Assembly (NCBI GenBank): GCA_036873755.1
Contig: JAVTVY010039344.1
Span: 62,001 to 126,000 of the forward strand
DNA length: 64,000 bases
Source of the DNA: Hanleya hanleyi
Taxonomy: Eukaryota; Mollusca; Polyplacophora; Lepidopleurida; Hanleyidae
Direction of reading: 5' to 3'
The notes under the pieces were generated by a model, which worked only from the letters and a program-made list of their open reading frames with translations, was not told the origin of the DNA and ran no database searches. The first letter of the stretch is position 1; the number at the start of each line of letters is the position of its first letter. Shown piece by piece: positions 21,926-32,979 of this stretch. Position numbers and translations under genes: made by a program.

Positions 21926-22138
21926 TGTATGATTCTGAGAGAAAGAATAACAAAAGATTTGATACTGGATGATAACAATGAAACAAGGCAATTTGTTACA
22001 GATGAAAAATTTCTCCAACTATTCTGGATACTTTTAGCATCCCGCAAATAAACCATGCCAGCTGTATTTGATTAAAACTTCATTAATATCGTAAAAAGGT
22101 AAAAAATAAATGCTGGTTAGTCAAAAAAATCGTCATTT

Positions 22139-22282
22139 GATGTCTTCTGGTGATTATATTATTTACTGTACAGCTGACGGCAAAGAAGGCGTCTATATCG
22201 TGGCAGACGACGACGTTTTACCTATCATGGCCATAAACCAACGCTTACACAACAATCTGTCAAAACTGACGGGTTCTAGGTA
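22139..22282 (+). CDS. Small coding-like ORF, unknown (possible exon)
   Basis: A 47-codon open stretch with protein-like composition (SSGDYIIYCTADGKEGVYIV, then DDDVLPIM) and a stop at 22280. The composition differs from the AT-rich surroundings and it has a slight codon-like bias. No family recognised and no splice context established. Could be a relic exon of a host or element gene. Confidence 0.25.
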
Positions 22283-22984
22283 AAGTTGATATGCCTAAAA
22301 TTACAGAGATCTCGTGAAAAAAATCTCCGGTGGTGACCAATTTGTGGAAGAAGAAAAGGAGTTGAGATAAAAACGGCATAAAATCGACGTAAAACCTCAA
22401 AGGCTTGAGGCACTCTGTACTTCAGACAGGAATAAGCGCTCATGAATTTGTCGTAAAATATGCCATGTCAACAGAGCCCAAAATTTTATGAGGACAGTAT
22501 TACAACCGACAGCCGGAGTGAACGGTAGCTGTAAACACGCGAGTTGTTTATTTATAAGAACGAACTATAACGTGTCTAAATGCTACAATGCCCTAAGATT
22601 ACCAAACGAAGTATGACAGAAGTATAAATGAAGTATGCTGGTTGGAACTGCAGCAGTCCTCTAAGGAATAGATGGGAAAAATCTAAGGAGATGGGCGGGG
22701 TCACAGGTGTTTGCCAAGTTAGTTAGCTGGGGGGTATCGTCAACTTTTAGAGCCCTATACAGATGACGATACCTCCCCAGCCCCTCCCCTCACCAATTAA
22801 ATTTTCCTGCCACAGTGATGCCCGCTATCTGTGACTTCTGAACAATACCTTCTGAGGTTATTATTAAGTAAATTGAAGGTTTATAGTGAAGGAGTATTCT
22901 CGGTGCTGAGAGCATCTTGGCGATATTTTAATTGCGTGGAGATGAAGCCAAGATGGAAGTGTGTTCAGCTGACATGCGCTGTTT

Positions 22985-24200
22985 AGAGTTTAAGTCAGGC
23001 TGTGAGGATCGCTTATTTTAGCTTTGTGTAAATGAATCGGTATCATATTGGTTCTAATGTTCCATGATGTAAAGGTCATCGTTTTTTATGTGTTAAATAT
23101 AACTAGAAAGTCAAATGGATTCAGGCACGAAGTATGATTTTTTCAATATCGATGCGTGCTTATAAATGCGAAACAAACGTGAAAATAGAACCATAAATCT
23201 GCATATATTATGTTCGAATTTATTTTCGGGAAAACGCTTAGAATGCAACCCCGGACGATTTCCTTGTTTTATCTTTGTCTGAATAAATCGTATCGGTAGG
23301 CATATTGGTTTCCCTTCCAAGAACTAAAAGTCATCGTTTTGTAAGTTTTAAATATAAATAGAAAGTCAACTGGATGCAGACATGAGGTGCGATGTTTTCT
23401 ATATCGATGCTTGCTTATAATTGCGAAACGAATGTGAAAATAGAACCATAAATCCATATACATTGTGTTCAGATTTATTTCCTGGAAAACGCATAAAACG
23501 CATCTCCGGTAACCCGAGACCATGGAGCTTCCGGGGGCCTAGGCGGTCCCTGGTCCCTCGCCTGTCAGGCTGTGAGGATCGCTTATTTTAGCTTTGTGTA
23601 AATGAATCGGTATCATATTGGTTCTAATGTTCCATAATGTAAAGGTCATCGTTTTTTTATGTGATAAATATAACTAGAAAGTCAAATGGATTCAGGCACG
23701 AAGTATGATATTTTCAATATCGATGCGTGCTTATAAAAGCGAAACAAACGTGAAAATAGAACCATAAATCTGCATACATTATGTTCGAATTTATTTCCGG
23801 GAAAACGCTTAGAACGCAACACCGGAGATCTGGGACTTCGGAGATTCCGGGGCCTAGATGGCCCCTGGACCCTCGCCTGTTGGGCTGTGAGGATTTCCTT
23901 GTTTTATCTTTGTGTGAATAAATCGTATCGATAGGCATATTGGTTTCCCTTCCAAGAACTAAAAGTCATCGTTTTGTATGTTTTAAATATGAATAGAAAG
24001 TCAAATGGATGCAGGCATGAGGTGCGATGTTTTCTATATCGATGCTTGCTTATAATTGCGAAAAAATCGTGAAAATAGAACCATAAATCTGCATGCAGTA
24101 TGATCAGTTTTATTTCCGGGAAAACGCTCAGAACGCATCTCCGGCGATCTAGGAACCCGGAGCTTCCGGGACCTAGGCGGCCCCTGGACCATCGCCTGTT
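22985..24200 (+). repeat. Four tandem copies of a roughly 270-310-bp unit
   Basis: Copies begin near 23001, 23256, 23569 and 23883. Each contains TGTG(A)TGAATCG/AATAAATCGTATC, AAAGTCATCGTTTT, AAATATAAxTAGAAAGTCAA, GATGCAxxCATGAGG and GAACCATAAATC. Copies 1/3 and 2/4 are most alike, so the array has a two-unit higher-order pattern. Copies end in a GC-richer linker (CCGGGGCCTAGATGGCCCC). No coding signal. Confidence 0.85.
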
Positions 24201-24782
24201 GAGCTGTGATAGTACCCCGTCCCCCCACTTTCAATTACGTTCCGACGCCACTGACACCAATGACAATTATATGACAGGTGTGGATCATAATTCAACTCTG
24301 ATACCTTCCTTATGTAACACGACATCAATTTAATTTCAAACGCGAGATCCGTGGACTGACAGCCGAAAAGGCATGCTTTATTTGGTGTGTCGTGTGACAT
24401 AAGCGATAATATATTTCACGATAATTGATTATAGATCTGTGAAACAGTTGAATGGATGCACAAATCATCACGCGATTGAAAAAGGGATAAAACGACATCA
24501 GGGCTAGGTCTATTCCATTAATTTGTTTCATCATTGAGATCCAATCGCAGTGGACCCCAATTCACAGGCCACACAAGATGATATGTTTTTGTTTATATCA
24601 TTGGTTGTTCCTATACGGGATCAAAGACGTATTTCAAACAATGAAGACTACCAACACGTACGATACTTAATTTTGTAATGTTTCAATCGGGCCTCCATTT
24701 GCTAAACCACGACAAAACGCCAGGTGAATAGATGGAGCTGTGATTCGAAACATAGTTTCATCCCGACTATACAGGTGTATAA
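24201..24782. other. Intergenic, no gene seen
   Basis: AT-rich single-copy-looking sequence. The last 30 bases hold ACAGGTGTATAAATGG, a TATA-like element just before the ORF at 24783. Confidence 0.4.
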
Positions 24783-25025
24783 ATGGCACTCCGGTTTGAA
24801 AGAGCCATTCATCCGGGTTACTCACTGGAGACTATATTAAGCGGTCATTTTGCAAGTATCGACGACGTGGAGAATTTTGATGTGAAAATATCGCCTGCCT
24901 TATGCAGGACTGTAAAGTATTACTCCAATTGCCAGGGGACCTCGATCGGAGACCGGAAAGTATACAGAAATAACTTCGGGAGATATACGAGAGTGGTATA
25001 TAACACTCTTATCACCACGCATTGA
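24783..25025 (+). CDS. Unknown 80-aa ORF beside an element end
   Basis: Open frame starting within GTATAAATGGCACTCC, so TATA box and ATG nearly coincide. Alternatively the real start is the second Met or upstream. Contains FASIDDVENFDVKISPALCR and a Tyr/Arg-rich C-terminus (NNFGRYTRVVYNTL). No domain recognised. Its stop codon abuts the GAGGCTGAGGCTG motif that marks the arm of the inverted-repeat element family. Confidence 0.25.
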   Translation: MALRFERAIHPGYSLETILSGHFASIDDVENFDVKISPALCRTVKYYSNCQGTSIGDRKVYRNNFGRYTRVVYNTLITTH

Positions 25026-25950
25026 GGCTGAGGCTGTGGATTCACGTGGAGCTGACGTCACGGATGACGTCAAATCCGGGTCCTAGGTCACTTCCGGGTC
25101 AAAGATCGCTTTCGGGTCAAATGTCACTTCCGGTCACGTGACGGCCCAGCAAGAATTATCTGCCCCTAAATAAGACCAAAGATACGCTTCAGTTACTTCA
25201 ATATTGGGCCAAATGTGCAACATACTCGTGGACATTTACGGTATGGGGTGTGACACCTTATTATTTCTGTCTCACGCTGTAAAATACGATGGGAGGGGTC
25301 TCGAGGCTTGGGTTGACTAACTGCGCATGTGCGGTGTATAGGCTGACTTGGAGTGGACGTTTTGGGGTCGAGGTGCACTATACGTGGTCCGATTGAGTCG
25401 TGTGAGGTGTCCTATTGAACCATTCGTGGGGACCATCCCACCTGGACTGGTGTGTCGTGAAAGTAACGCTATGGCACGCATGCTCAGACAGGTAATTGTG
25501 GGAAACGGGCATTTGAATGGACGTTTTGGGGTCGAGGTGGACCATCCCTGGTCCGAGTGGGTCGTATGGGGTGTCATATTGAAGCACTCGTAGGGGAGAG
25601 TCGGACTGGACTTGTGTGTAGTGAAAGTAGGGCAATTGCGCCCATGCGCATACAGGGAATTGTGGGAAAAGGGCAATGGGGTGGACGTTTTGGTGTCGAG
25701 GTGGGCTAATAAAGGGCGTACTGGGTCAGGGAGGGTATCCATGTGCAGCTCTCCTCGAGGTCGATCAAGTAATGGGTGAATGTAAAAGTAGGATTTGCCC
25801 TGAAAATATAAAATCTGGAAACACTGACTTTATCCCTAAAATATAGAAAACCCCTATCAACCAGGTCTAGATGATCTCATATCGGTTCCCAGCGGATCGT
25901 GGTCTGCCGCGAGGTGAAGGGTGAGATAGCCGGTGCATGTAAAATTAGGA
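25026..25950 (+). mobile_element. Solo arm of the GAGGCTGAGGC inverted-repeat element
   Basis: Matches the left arm of the 7.6-10.5 kb element in order: GAGGCTGAGGCTGTGG, GCTGACGTCACGGATGACGTC, GTCACGTGACGGCCCAGCAAG, TTATCTGCCCCTAAATAAGACC, then 153-bp-family units with GTCGAGGTG...GTCCGATTG and near-palindromic GCGCATG motifs (about 25322-25650), then GGAGGGTATCCATGTG and CCCCTATCAACCA. The terminal AGTAG and the opposite arm are missing. Confidence 0.6.
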
Positions 25951-25984
25951 TTTTTTCAATGTTATGTCATACCCAATCTGGGAA

Positions 25985-26333
25985 GCTGCGTTGGGTATGT
26001 TTACAATTCTCGTATGTTCTTGTCCGTTCATCAGACGAACTGGTTATTATTTCAAGCACCGTAATATTCGGTACAAGTGTTCACAGAGTTGACTTCAACG
26101 ATCAGCATGTAGACATATAGAGTATATACAGCATGCTACGGTATCCATCAGTGCATGGGTGAATACGTTTGGGGTGGTCGGTCAGTTTGGTGAAGAAAAA
26201 CGTGACATTGGTCACCCTCTCCACGATCCATTGGGTGTTGGGGCGTTGTTGATGGTCTCATTCCAAGACATTCAATTGGTCAACTTGAGCCAGCGCCGTC
26301 TCCAGGGATATGCGATTATTAATGGTGAACGTT
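25985..26333 (-). pseudogene. PolB N-terminal scrap, inverted duplicate of the 53.3-53.7 kb scrap
   Basis: Minus strand from 26333 to about 26155 corresponds to the PolB region with THQR-WIVERVTNVTFF-type sequence (as at 36.6-36.8 kb), with several stops. The next 150 bases (to 25985) are non-coding but match the reverse complement of 53540-53670, for example TACCGTAACATGC/GCATGCTACGGTA and TCAACGATCAG/CTGATCGTTAA. So about 350 bp including flanking DNA was duplicated. The scrap ends exactly at AGTAGTATAGAAA (26334), an element terminus. Confidence 0.65.
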
Positions 26334-27660
26334 AGTAGTATAGAAAACACCGCACAGAGCCCATTGACCTCAAAAATTTGCATATCGTGACCTATGACCT
26401 TTGCGTCAGCCAATCAGAAGCGCGTATTTTGACCTCGTTGTATGCCTTGGTTCTGGGGGTTTTCCATCACGGGGAGTGCGCAGGTGTGTGGTATGACGTC
26501 ACTTCCGGAGGATGTATTTCTCCGCGGTGATGCGGTCATATCTGGCGGTGATGTGGTCTGCCTCCGCGGAGAAAAATTAGTCTCCAAACTTCAAATACGC
26601 TGCATTGTCCGATTGGGTCGTATGAGGTATCAATGTGAAGCATTCGTGAAGGCGCATCCACTGGGATGGGTGTGACGTGGAACTGACGTCATTCTGCGCA
26701 TGCGCAGTAGACAAAGTTTATGGAAATACACGTTTTGGGGTCTAGGTGGTCCACCATTGGTCCTATGGAGTCGTATGAGGTATCAATGTAAAGCAGTCGT
26801 GAAGGAGCATCATAGGGGATGGGTGTGACATGGAACTGACGCCATTCTGTGCATGCGTAGTAGACAAAGTGTATGGAAATAGACGTTTTGGGGTCTAGGT
26901 GGGCCACTATTGGTCCTATGGAGTCGTATGAGGTATCACTGCGAAGCACTCGTGAAGGAGCATCATAGGGGATGGGGGTGACATGGAACTGACGCCATTC
27001 TGTGCATGCGTAGTAGACAAAGTGTATGGAAATAGACGTTTTGGGGTCTAGGTGGGCCACTATTGGTCCTATGGAGTCGTATGAGGTATCACTGTGAAGC
27101 ATTTGTGAAGGAGCATCCGTGGGGATGGGTGTGACGTGGAACTGACGTAATTCTGCCCATGCGCAGTGGACAATGTGTAAGGAAATAGACGTTTTGGGGT
27201 CTAGGTGGGCCACTATTGTTCCGATGGAGTCGAGTGAGGTATCAATGTAAAGCAGTCGTGAGGGAGCACCCCACTGGACTAGTGTGTCGTCCGTGTTCAA
27301 CATTCTGCGCATGCGCAGACGGAATTGTGGGAAAAGTGCATTGGAAGGAACGTTTTGGGGCCTACCGGGGCCCCTAAAGGTCTGATGGGGTCGATTGAGG
27401 TATCAATGTGAAGCATTTGTGAAGGAGCATCCGACTGGGTGGATGTGACGTAAAACTGACGTCATTTTGCGCGTGCGCAGTATACCAAGTGTATGAAAAT
27501 AGACATTTTGGGGCCGACATGGGTCACTATTGGTCCGATGGAGTCGTATGAGGTCTTATTTTGAAGCTCTCGTGCAGCAGCATCCGACTGGACTAATGTA
27601 TCATCCGTGTTCAATAGTCTGCGCATGCGCAGTCTGGTCGCAGTATAGAAAGCAGGCATT
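26334..27660 (+). repeat. 153-bp tandem repeat array with GCGCATGCGC palindromes
   Basis: Begins with the terminal motif AGTAGTATAGAAAAC at 26334, then a CRE-like TGACGTCACTTCCGG block, then about seven units. CTGCGCATGCGCAG or variants occur near 26694, 26847, 27000, 27153, 27305, 27466 and 27618, a spacing of 152-161 bp. Each unit carries GTCTAGGTGGxCCACTATTGGTCC, GTCGTATGAGGTATCA, GAAGCAxTCGTGAAGGAGCATC and AACTGACGTCATT. Long minus-strand ORFs across it are periodic by-products. The palindrome resembles the NRF-1 site. Confidence 0.85.
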
Positions 27661-28700
27661 TTGGGGGTGCGTGGGGTGTGTTTGGGGTACTAAACCACTA
27701 TGAGTCCATGTTTGTGGTTTGGTGGTGTGGGTTCTGCGCAAGTGTGTGACGTCACTTCCGGTTTTACTAAAACTACCTCCGAACACAGAAGACTTCCAAT
27801 TTTCTCTTAGACATATGGTCCGGATTTTCCATCCGGATTTTCCCCGGCCAGGCCCGGCCCGGCCGCAGCGCGCGCCGGTTATCCGGCCGCACACCTGCGC
27901 GGCATCACCGGAAGTGCGCAGGTCACGTGGTTTGGTGGCGCCCCTGGTGGATGGCAATGTCCGGTCATCTCCGGCAATTCCCGGCCCTCTTCGGGACAAT
28001 AGATAGCCTTTATCCATCTTTCCGAAGCATCCATGTATAGAGGAGGGTCTCCGACAATATTACCATCTATTTATCCATGTTAAATGGCCAGTAGGGAACA
28101 CTCAGTTTTCCCCAGAACCGTGGGGAAAAATACATGAAACCATGGAACTTATTGTAATAAACTTAATCTATAGGTGTTGGACCAGTCTCCACTCGCCTTC
28201 TTCCTGGTCTTTACCCACACCTCGAACCTCTACAATGAATGTCCAGAAAACAAAGCAAGAGCAATGCAGTAAAATAGAGGTAATGGCACGAAAAAATACA
28301 TGAAACCATGGAACTTATAGTAATAAACTTAATCTATAGGTGTTGGACGAGTCTCCACTCGCCGTCTTCCTGGTCTTTACCCGCACCTCGAACCTAGTTT
28401 TTTCACTCCACTTGTTGCTCTTGTAACTTGTAACTCCCTCGTCAAGATTTTTGTGCTGGAATGCCCGATCTTGACCTAGACCAAAACATGTACTTGGTCT
28501 GTGGGCTGATTTCATTGGCTCTCTATTTTACTGCAGTGCTCTTGCATTGTTTTCTGGACATTGATGGGTTACATTTGGCCCCATCCTAGGCCACTGATTG
28601 GCTACATTCTCAACGGTGTTCAAGGCCAGTTTGACTGAATCCCCACATGTCTGGTATAGCCTTCATGGCCGCTTGTTTTATGCTCATATAGAAAACCCAC
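27661..28700. other. GC-rich spacer and a 176-bp direct duplication
   Basis: 27720-27910 is GC/CpG-rich (CCGGCCAGGCCCGGCCCGGCC) with TGACGTCACTTCCGG, as in 26490-26520. A block with AACTTA(T)TAGTAATAAACTTAATC and GGTGTTGGACCAGTCTCCAC at 28120-28240 is repeated at 28296-28400. No gene recognised; the 28315-28515 minus-strand ORF overlaps the duplicated sequence. Confidence 0.5.
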
Positions 28701-28779
28701 AAGACAGGGGTTTTTTTTGGTGAGATATCATTTTGTTTTTTTATTCAGTGAACAACAACAGCGTGAGAACAACCACGTG

Positions 28780-28940
28780 GAATCTGAAGCCCAGAACAGG
28801 GGGCTTGTACATTGAAATCGATAGAACATAAGCCCAGAACAGGTGGCTTGTTCATTGAAATCGATAGAACTTTAGCCCAGAACAGGGGGGCTTTTCGTGA
28901 AAGAACTTAAGCCCAGAACCGGGCTTGTACATTGAAATGA
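28780..28940 (-). repeat. Four tandem copies of the protease 3' end
   Basis: A unit of about 40-50 bp with AGCCCAGAACAGGGGGCTTG and TACATTGAAATCGATAGAAC is repeated about four times just downstream of the protease stop. The first copy overlaps the last protease codons. A two-copy version lies at 7070-7130. Confidence 0.7.
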
Positions 28941-29380
28941 TCGGCGGCCCAGTCATATACGAGTACATCTCAGTCCTCGGCCTTGGGGTATTCGTCAAAC
29001 ATCTGTACGATGGTAGATAAGGTTCTTCCCCGGCATCGATGGTACAGGTAAAACAAGCAATATTGTCCGCACACGCTACTGGTCAGGCTTTGGAACGTTT
29101 GACTGTTCCATCACCACGTCTCTGTGCCTTGATCCATGAAGTCTGTCAAATCGGGATGGAGGGGTGGCAGGCCGTACGGGTGAAAGTATTCGCCCTGCTG
29201 TTCTGTCAAGTACACGGCCACCCGATGTTCACCAGGCCAATCCATCGGGTCCGTGTTGAGAACGTAAGCAGCAGGAGACATACGGTCTAATGGGAACACA
29301 TCTCGGGCGAACACCCCTTGAAAGACCATACGTGTCCCTGGGTCATTCTCCAGCACGGTGGTTATCTGGTCTGTATCCAT
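28907..29380 (-). pseudogene. Adenain-like cysteine protease (block B)
   Basis: Virion maturation protease of the adenovirus type. Starts MDTDQITTVLEND at 29380, one base after the hexon stop. Catalytic His in GEHRVAVYL, acidic partner region in GEYFHPYGLPP, oxyanion Gln and nucleophile Cys in SSVCGQYCLFYL (frame after 29111), C-terminal DVLVYDWAADHFN. Broken by a TGA at 29111-29113 in the segment TW-W and a TGA from CGA near the end. About 155 codons. Presumed substrates are the pVI-like and capsid proteins of the same block. Confidence 0.85.
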
Positions 29381-29381
29381 G

Positions 29382-30679
29382 TTAGGTGGCAAAGTCACAC
29401 AGGACGTTGCACGCCTTGTCCACTTGAATGATGTTGTCAAACTCGGCGTAGCAGATCACATTGACTGTGGTCCCGAGGGCTCGTGCAAAGTGGATTTCCA
29501 ATCGTAAATTGCCTTGCTTGGCCAGGGCCAGCTGATAGTCGTTCTCTAAGGTGGGAGTCAGGTCGAAACAGAACAACGTGTATCCGTTCGCGTAGTCCTC
29601 CCGACTGATCATATTCCCTTCGTCCTGGTTGTTTTGACTGGTGGCTGTAAACAGGCTCTGATAGGCTCGAATGAAATTCCTGCGGCCAAAGCTCGGTGTT
29701 AAGGCCGTGGCTGGGACCTGTTGTCCGTCCACATGCAGGGTCACAAAATTGATGCCGGAATGTTGAATGTCAAACGGGTTCTCTGGGTAGGCTCCGCTAA
29801 AACTGGTGTTTCCACACAGGCCAGGATCAATCGTTTGGGTAGTTCCCCCAGGAACAGGTTTTCTTTGTTGGCGCTCATATTTCCAGCAGGCACAGAGAAC
29901 ACTTTGGTTTGCACACGTCGGATAGGGTACTGGGCTGGTTTTGTTTCCAAGGCTCTGAGGTGTCACAATTGAACGGCTGGATTCGGTTTCACTTTTCGGA
30001 CATACAGAACTGCGTCTTGGATGACAATCTTATAGTCAGCTGCATGCCCCTCTACGTTAGTGGCCATCAAGGCGAAGGTCGGAGGCGACCGTATCAGTCG
30101 GATCTTGTTCAAGAGGTACCGGTCTTGCATGAAGAGGTCTGCGTGCAGTCGACCCATGAGATCCACCGAGACGCCGTTCGCGGTGAAAGCCTTCCGTTTG
30201 TTATATCCCACATTGTCCACCGTGTCCATGTGCTCGGCTGTGTCCTGGTAGAATAAAGCGGCTGTCAGCTGAGATTCTTTAGCCTCTCGTCCATACGACA
30301 ACAGCGTCTCGATGTAGGCTCGATAGGGGTACGTGTTGATCGAGTCACTGATGAGTTTGTCGCTGATAAAAATATCCACCTGTTGAAACATAGAGTGCAG
30401 CCAGAGATTGGTCTGGCCCACCGTTGCAGCTTGGACGATTCTGGAGCCATCCCCATTGACGACCTTGGCTTTCACATACAAGTATGTATGGGCTAAATCC
30501 ACATAGGCCGTATCTGCATTACTGATGGTGAACTCGATGGGCCCTGTTTCGTTGATGCTGGAGAGCGGGAGATGCTCCACCTATAATCCTTTTTCGGCAC
30601 TGGTCTGTGTGGGCGGGACGGTCCACAAATCAAATTCACTGTTGGTGGAGGGGCAGGACTCCGCGTGGATAAAGGACAT
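29382..30679 (-). pseudogene. Hexon-like major capsid protein (block B)
   Basis: Double-jelly-roll major capsid of Polintons/adintoviruses (homologues are often auto-annotated F54H12.2-like in invertebrates). Start MSFIHAESCPSTNSEF at 30679; then TVPPTQTS, EHLPLSSI, DTAYVDLAHTYLYVKAKVV, LWLHSMFQQVDIFISDKLI, DLMGRLHADLFMQDRYL, RLIRSPPTFALM; the C-terminal half from 29966 has NPFDIQHSGINFVTLHVDG, YTLFCFDLTPTLENDY and GNLRLEIHFA. About 430 codons. Broken by TAG at 30581 (Trp in the other copies) and two frameshifts around 29960 and 29900. Confidence 0.9.
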
Positions 30680-30681
30680 GT

Positions 30682-31084
30682 TTAAGAAAAGATATCCTGG
30701 GTTTTCGATGTGCGTCGTCGCTGGGTCGGTCGTCGACTGGTGCGTGGTCTCGGTGGTGCAGCTCTTATATTCCCTACGGTGCGTTGTGCTTTGGCTAACA
30801 AGGCGCCTCCCGCTTCTTTGGCCCGCCGCTTCAAGGCTTCTTTGGGTGCCGTACCCCAAGACATCACCGGCGACTTGCAGTCCACTGCGTACCGCTTGTT
30901 TGCCGATCGCTTTCACCCCACGCGTCAGCAAGGGCAGGAACGTTTTGACGATACTCCGGAGTATGTTCCCCAGCCCATGTCCTCGTTGCATGCGTGCACC
31001 TGCAAATACCGGAAGGCCACCCCCGGCCTGCTGGGCATAATAATCCATATAGCTGCGTGCATCGCACTCGTAAGGTACTTTCAT
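30682..31084 (-). pseudogene. pVI-like virion protein (block B)
   Basis: Starts MKVPYECDARSYMDYY at 31084, overlapping the penton stop as TAATG. Then AGGGLPVFAGARMQRGHGLG, an amphipathic stretch (ILRSIVKTFLPLLTRGVKAI), GLQVAGDVLG, a second helix (ALKRRAKEAGGALLAK) and a basic tail (RRPTQRRRTSK) ending DIFS. One frameshift after GDVLG. The amphipathic helix plus Gly-rich, protease-like region before it recalls adenovirus pVI, which is cleaved by the protease and disrupts membranes; that role is inferred. Stop lies 4 nt before the hexon ATG. Confidence 0.7.
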
Positions 31085-31850
31085 TATACAAAGTGGGGAG
31101 CACGTGCTTGTCGGAAATGAAGTGTCAGCACCACTTTCCCTCGTTCGAATGCTACCGGTCGTCCCGTGTCATCTCTTATATCCACCGTGATAGTGTTGAT
31201 GTCGGTTTGTCGTGCGGGTAGGTAGAGCATGTGGGTGAAACCACACGTCTCCATACGTCTTTTTAATGGAGACCACCCGTAACAGAGGTGTGTTGATATC
31301 GCCCACGATGTGGTTGTCCACCACGTCCGAGTAGACGTAGAGTCCGTACATACACGACTTCATATCCATCGGGATCTGGCCATGTTACTCAGATGGACCC
31401 GTGTAGACCCAGCATTTGCTGTAGGATAGGGCTCAGTACGACACTCACGTTGGCGGTGAGGAGGATCTGTGCCTTGTCGTTATGCGCGTTGTAATCGAAG
31501 TCCACGTGATTCTTGAAGGGAAAGGATTTGACGGGTGTTGAAGTATTCGTGACCTCCCGTAGAGCCTTATAATGCAACAGTCTTGTCAGCCCCTGCATGA
31601 ACTCCTTGGGGGTATCGTATTGGCCTTCGGGGAGGGTGAGTCGGGTGTCTTTGCCTTCGTAGGTCACCTCGTACCACACTTCATTGGCTCGCACGTTGTA
31701 CCACGAGTAAGGGTATTGGATATCCACGAGGCCACTTTCCCATCGTCCAGGTAAATGCAACGGTTGCGGTAATTGGGTCACGTACTTGGCCAAGGTGTTG
31801 TCAGGAAACACATCCAGCGAACTGTTACTGGGTAGGGTGAGGTAAAACAT
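31084..31850 (-). pseudogene. Penton-like minor capsid protein (block B)
   Basis: MFYLTLPSNSSLDVFPDNTL at 31850, LPQPLHLPGRWESGLVDIQY, NEVWYEVTYEGK, LPEGQYDTPKEFMQGL, ILLTANVSVV, then after a frame change YGLYVYSDVVDNHIVGDINT and the C-terminal KVVLTLHF. Frameshifts near 31389 and 31270. About 255 codons. Vertex protein by family; sits between protein K and pVI. Confidence 0.85.
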
Positions 31851-31883
31851 GGCGACTGAGCTGTCCTGCTGCTGCTGTTGGTT

Positions 31884-32524
31884 TTAATAGGTGTTCCAGG
31901 CCTTGGGCGTTTGTGTCCGGCGTCGTGTTCGTCGCAGTGACCCCAGCGTTCACGATTCCCCACCAATTCCTGTGGTACATGTCTTTCAAGCCTTGAGCGA
32001 AGACCTCCCATCCTCGAGGATCCGTATGTGACCTCCGTTGACGCATCAGCCCATTCACTAAATCCGTCATGTGGGTACCGGGGATCACCTGATTCTGTAC
32101 CAGTAGTTCACCTTTATCATTCCAAGTCATGTTAGGATTCTGTTTCATCCGTTGTAATACCAGACAGCGTGTTTCTTGAGCGATGCAGGTACACTCTTCA
32201 GGACTTCGCCTTCGACCCACTGTGGGGCTGTGGGTGGTATGCCTGGTAATGGCGGTTGTTGGAGCGGTGTTGCGCGTGGTGATGGTGGTGATGGTGCTGG
32301 GGTAGAGAGGGTTTTGTATTGGTCCATGAACGTCATGTACCGTTGAAGCGTCTCATTGTAGCGTTGTACTTTCTCACTGTCGCTTATCCCGGTCTTTGTA
32401 AGATCTGTTGCATCTCTTCATCGAGGATGTTTATGGTCTTCACCGTAGGTGGAACTGGGTAGGGCGATTGGAGGTTTTGATGGAACCGTGGTTCGACGAC
32501 GACCATTTTTTTCGTGTGATTCAT
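31884..32524 (-). pseudogene. Protein K: conserved virion-block protein (block B)
   Basis: Starts MNHTKKMVVVEPRF at 32524, overlapping the pX stop as ATGA. N-terminal NLQSPYPVPPTVK and DEEMQQILQ; Pro-rich linker; then LLVQNQVIPGTHMTDLVNGL and GWEVFAQGLKDM; ends PKAWNTY. Frameshifts near 32390, 32180 and 31960. The basic tail seen in copies A and C is mostly lost. Function unknown. Confidence 0.65.
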
Positions 32525-32854
32525 TGTCGACCGAAGAATCCACCCAATACTGGACCCAACACAGAAGCGGCCAACGATGGCCCCGAGAAAGCCGCCTTTC
32601 TGTAACACATTTTTCTTTTGTGTTTGAGAGACTCGCTTCTGGACTAGGGTTCGGAGACCTGTCTTATGCTTGGCCAACTTGGTCTTCTGAGCCGGAGTCA
32701 GTGGTACGTTGCCTTTTAACAGGTTGTACCCGATCTCGCACAGACAGCGTTTACGGTCAGGGTCCGCACCGCGTACAATGGTTCGGACCAACTCGGGTGG
32801 GGCCGCCTTCAATACACGGAGAGTCGGGGCGTGCTTCCGTACTCGCGCAGACAT
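32521..32854 (-). pseudogene. pX-like small virion protein (block B)
   Basis: SARVRKHAPTLRVLKAAPPE, GADPDRKRCLCEIG, LLKGNVPLTPAQK, a basic spacer, LQKGGFLGAI, then a frameshift so that the native end (GRQ then TGA at 32521) is out of frame with the start. GATAAAAAGG upstream near 32890 is the same TATA-like motif as in copy A and at 4770. No ATPase lies upstream, unlike element C. Confidence 0.7.
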
Positions 32855-32979
32855 CATGTACAACTAATGCTAGAACCCACAACTCTCTCCTTTTTATCCT
32901 TTTCCGGGCTACCTCCTGAATATTGAACAGAGACAAAGTCAACCATGATGGGGTATTAATTCTTTTATTATCCCCATCA

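Noticed and set aside
26689..27312. 207-codon minus-strand ORF with repeated DSIGPIVAHLDPKTSISIHF
   Set aside because: The period matches the 153-bp DNA repeat (51 codons), which stays open because its length is a multiple of three; other frames and diverged units are not conserved as protein.
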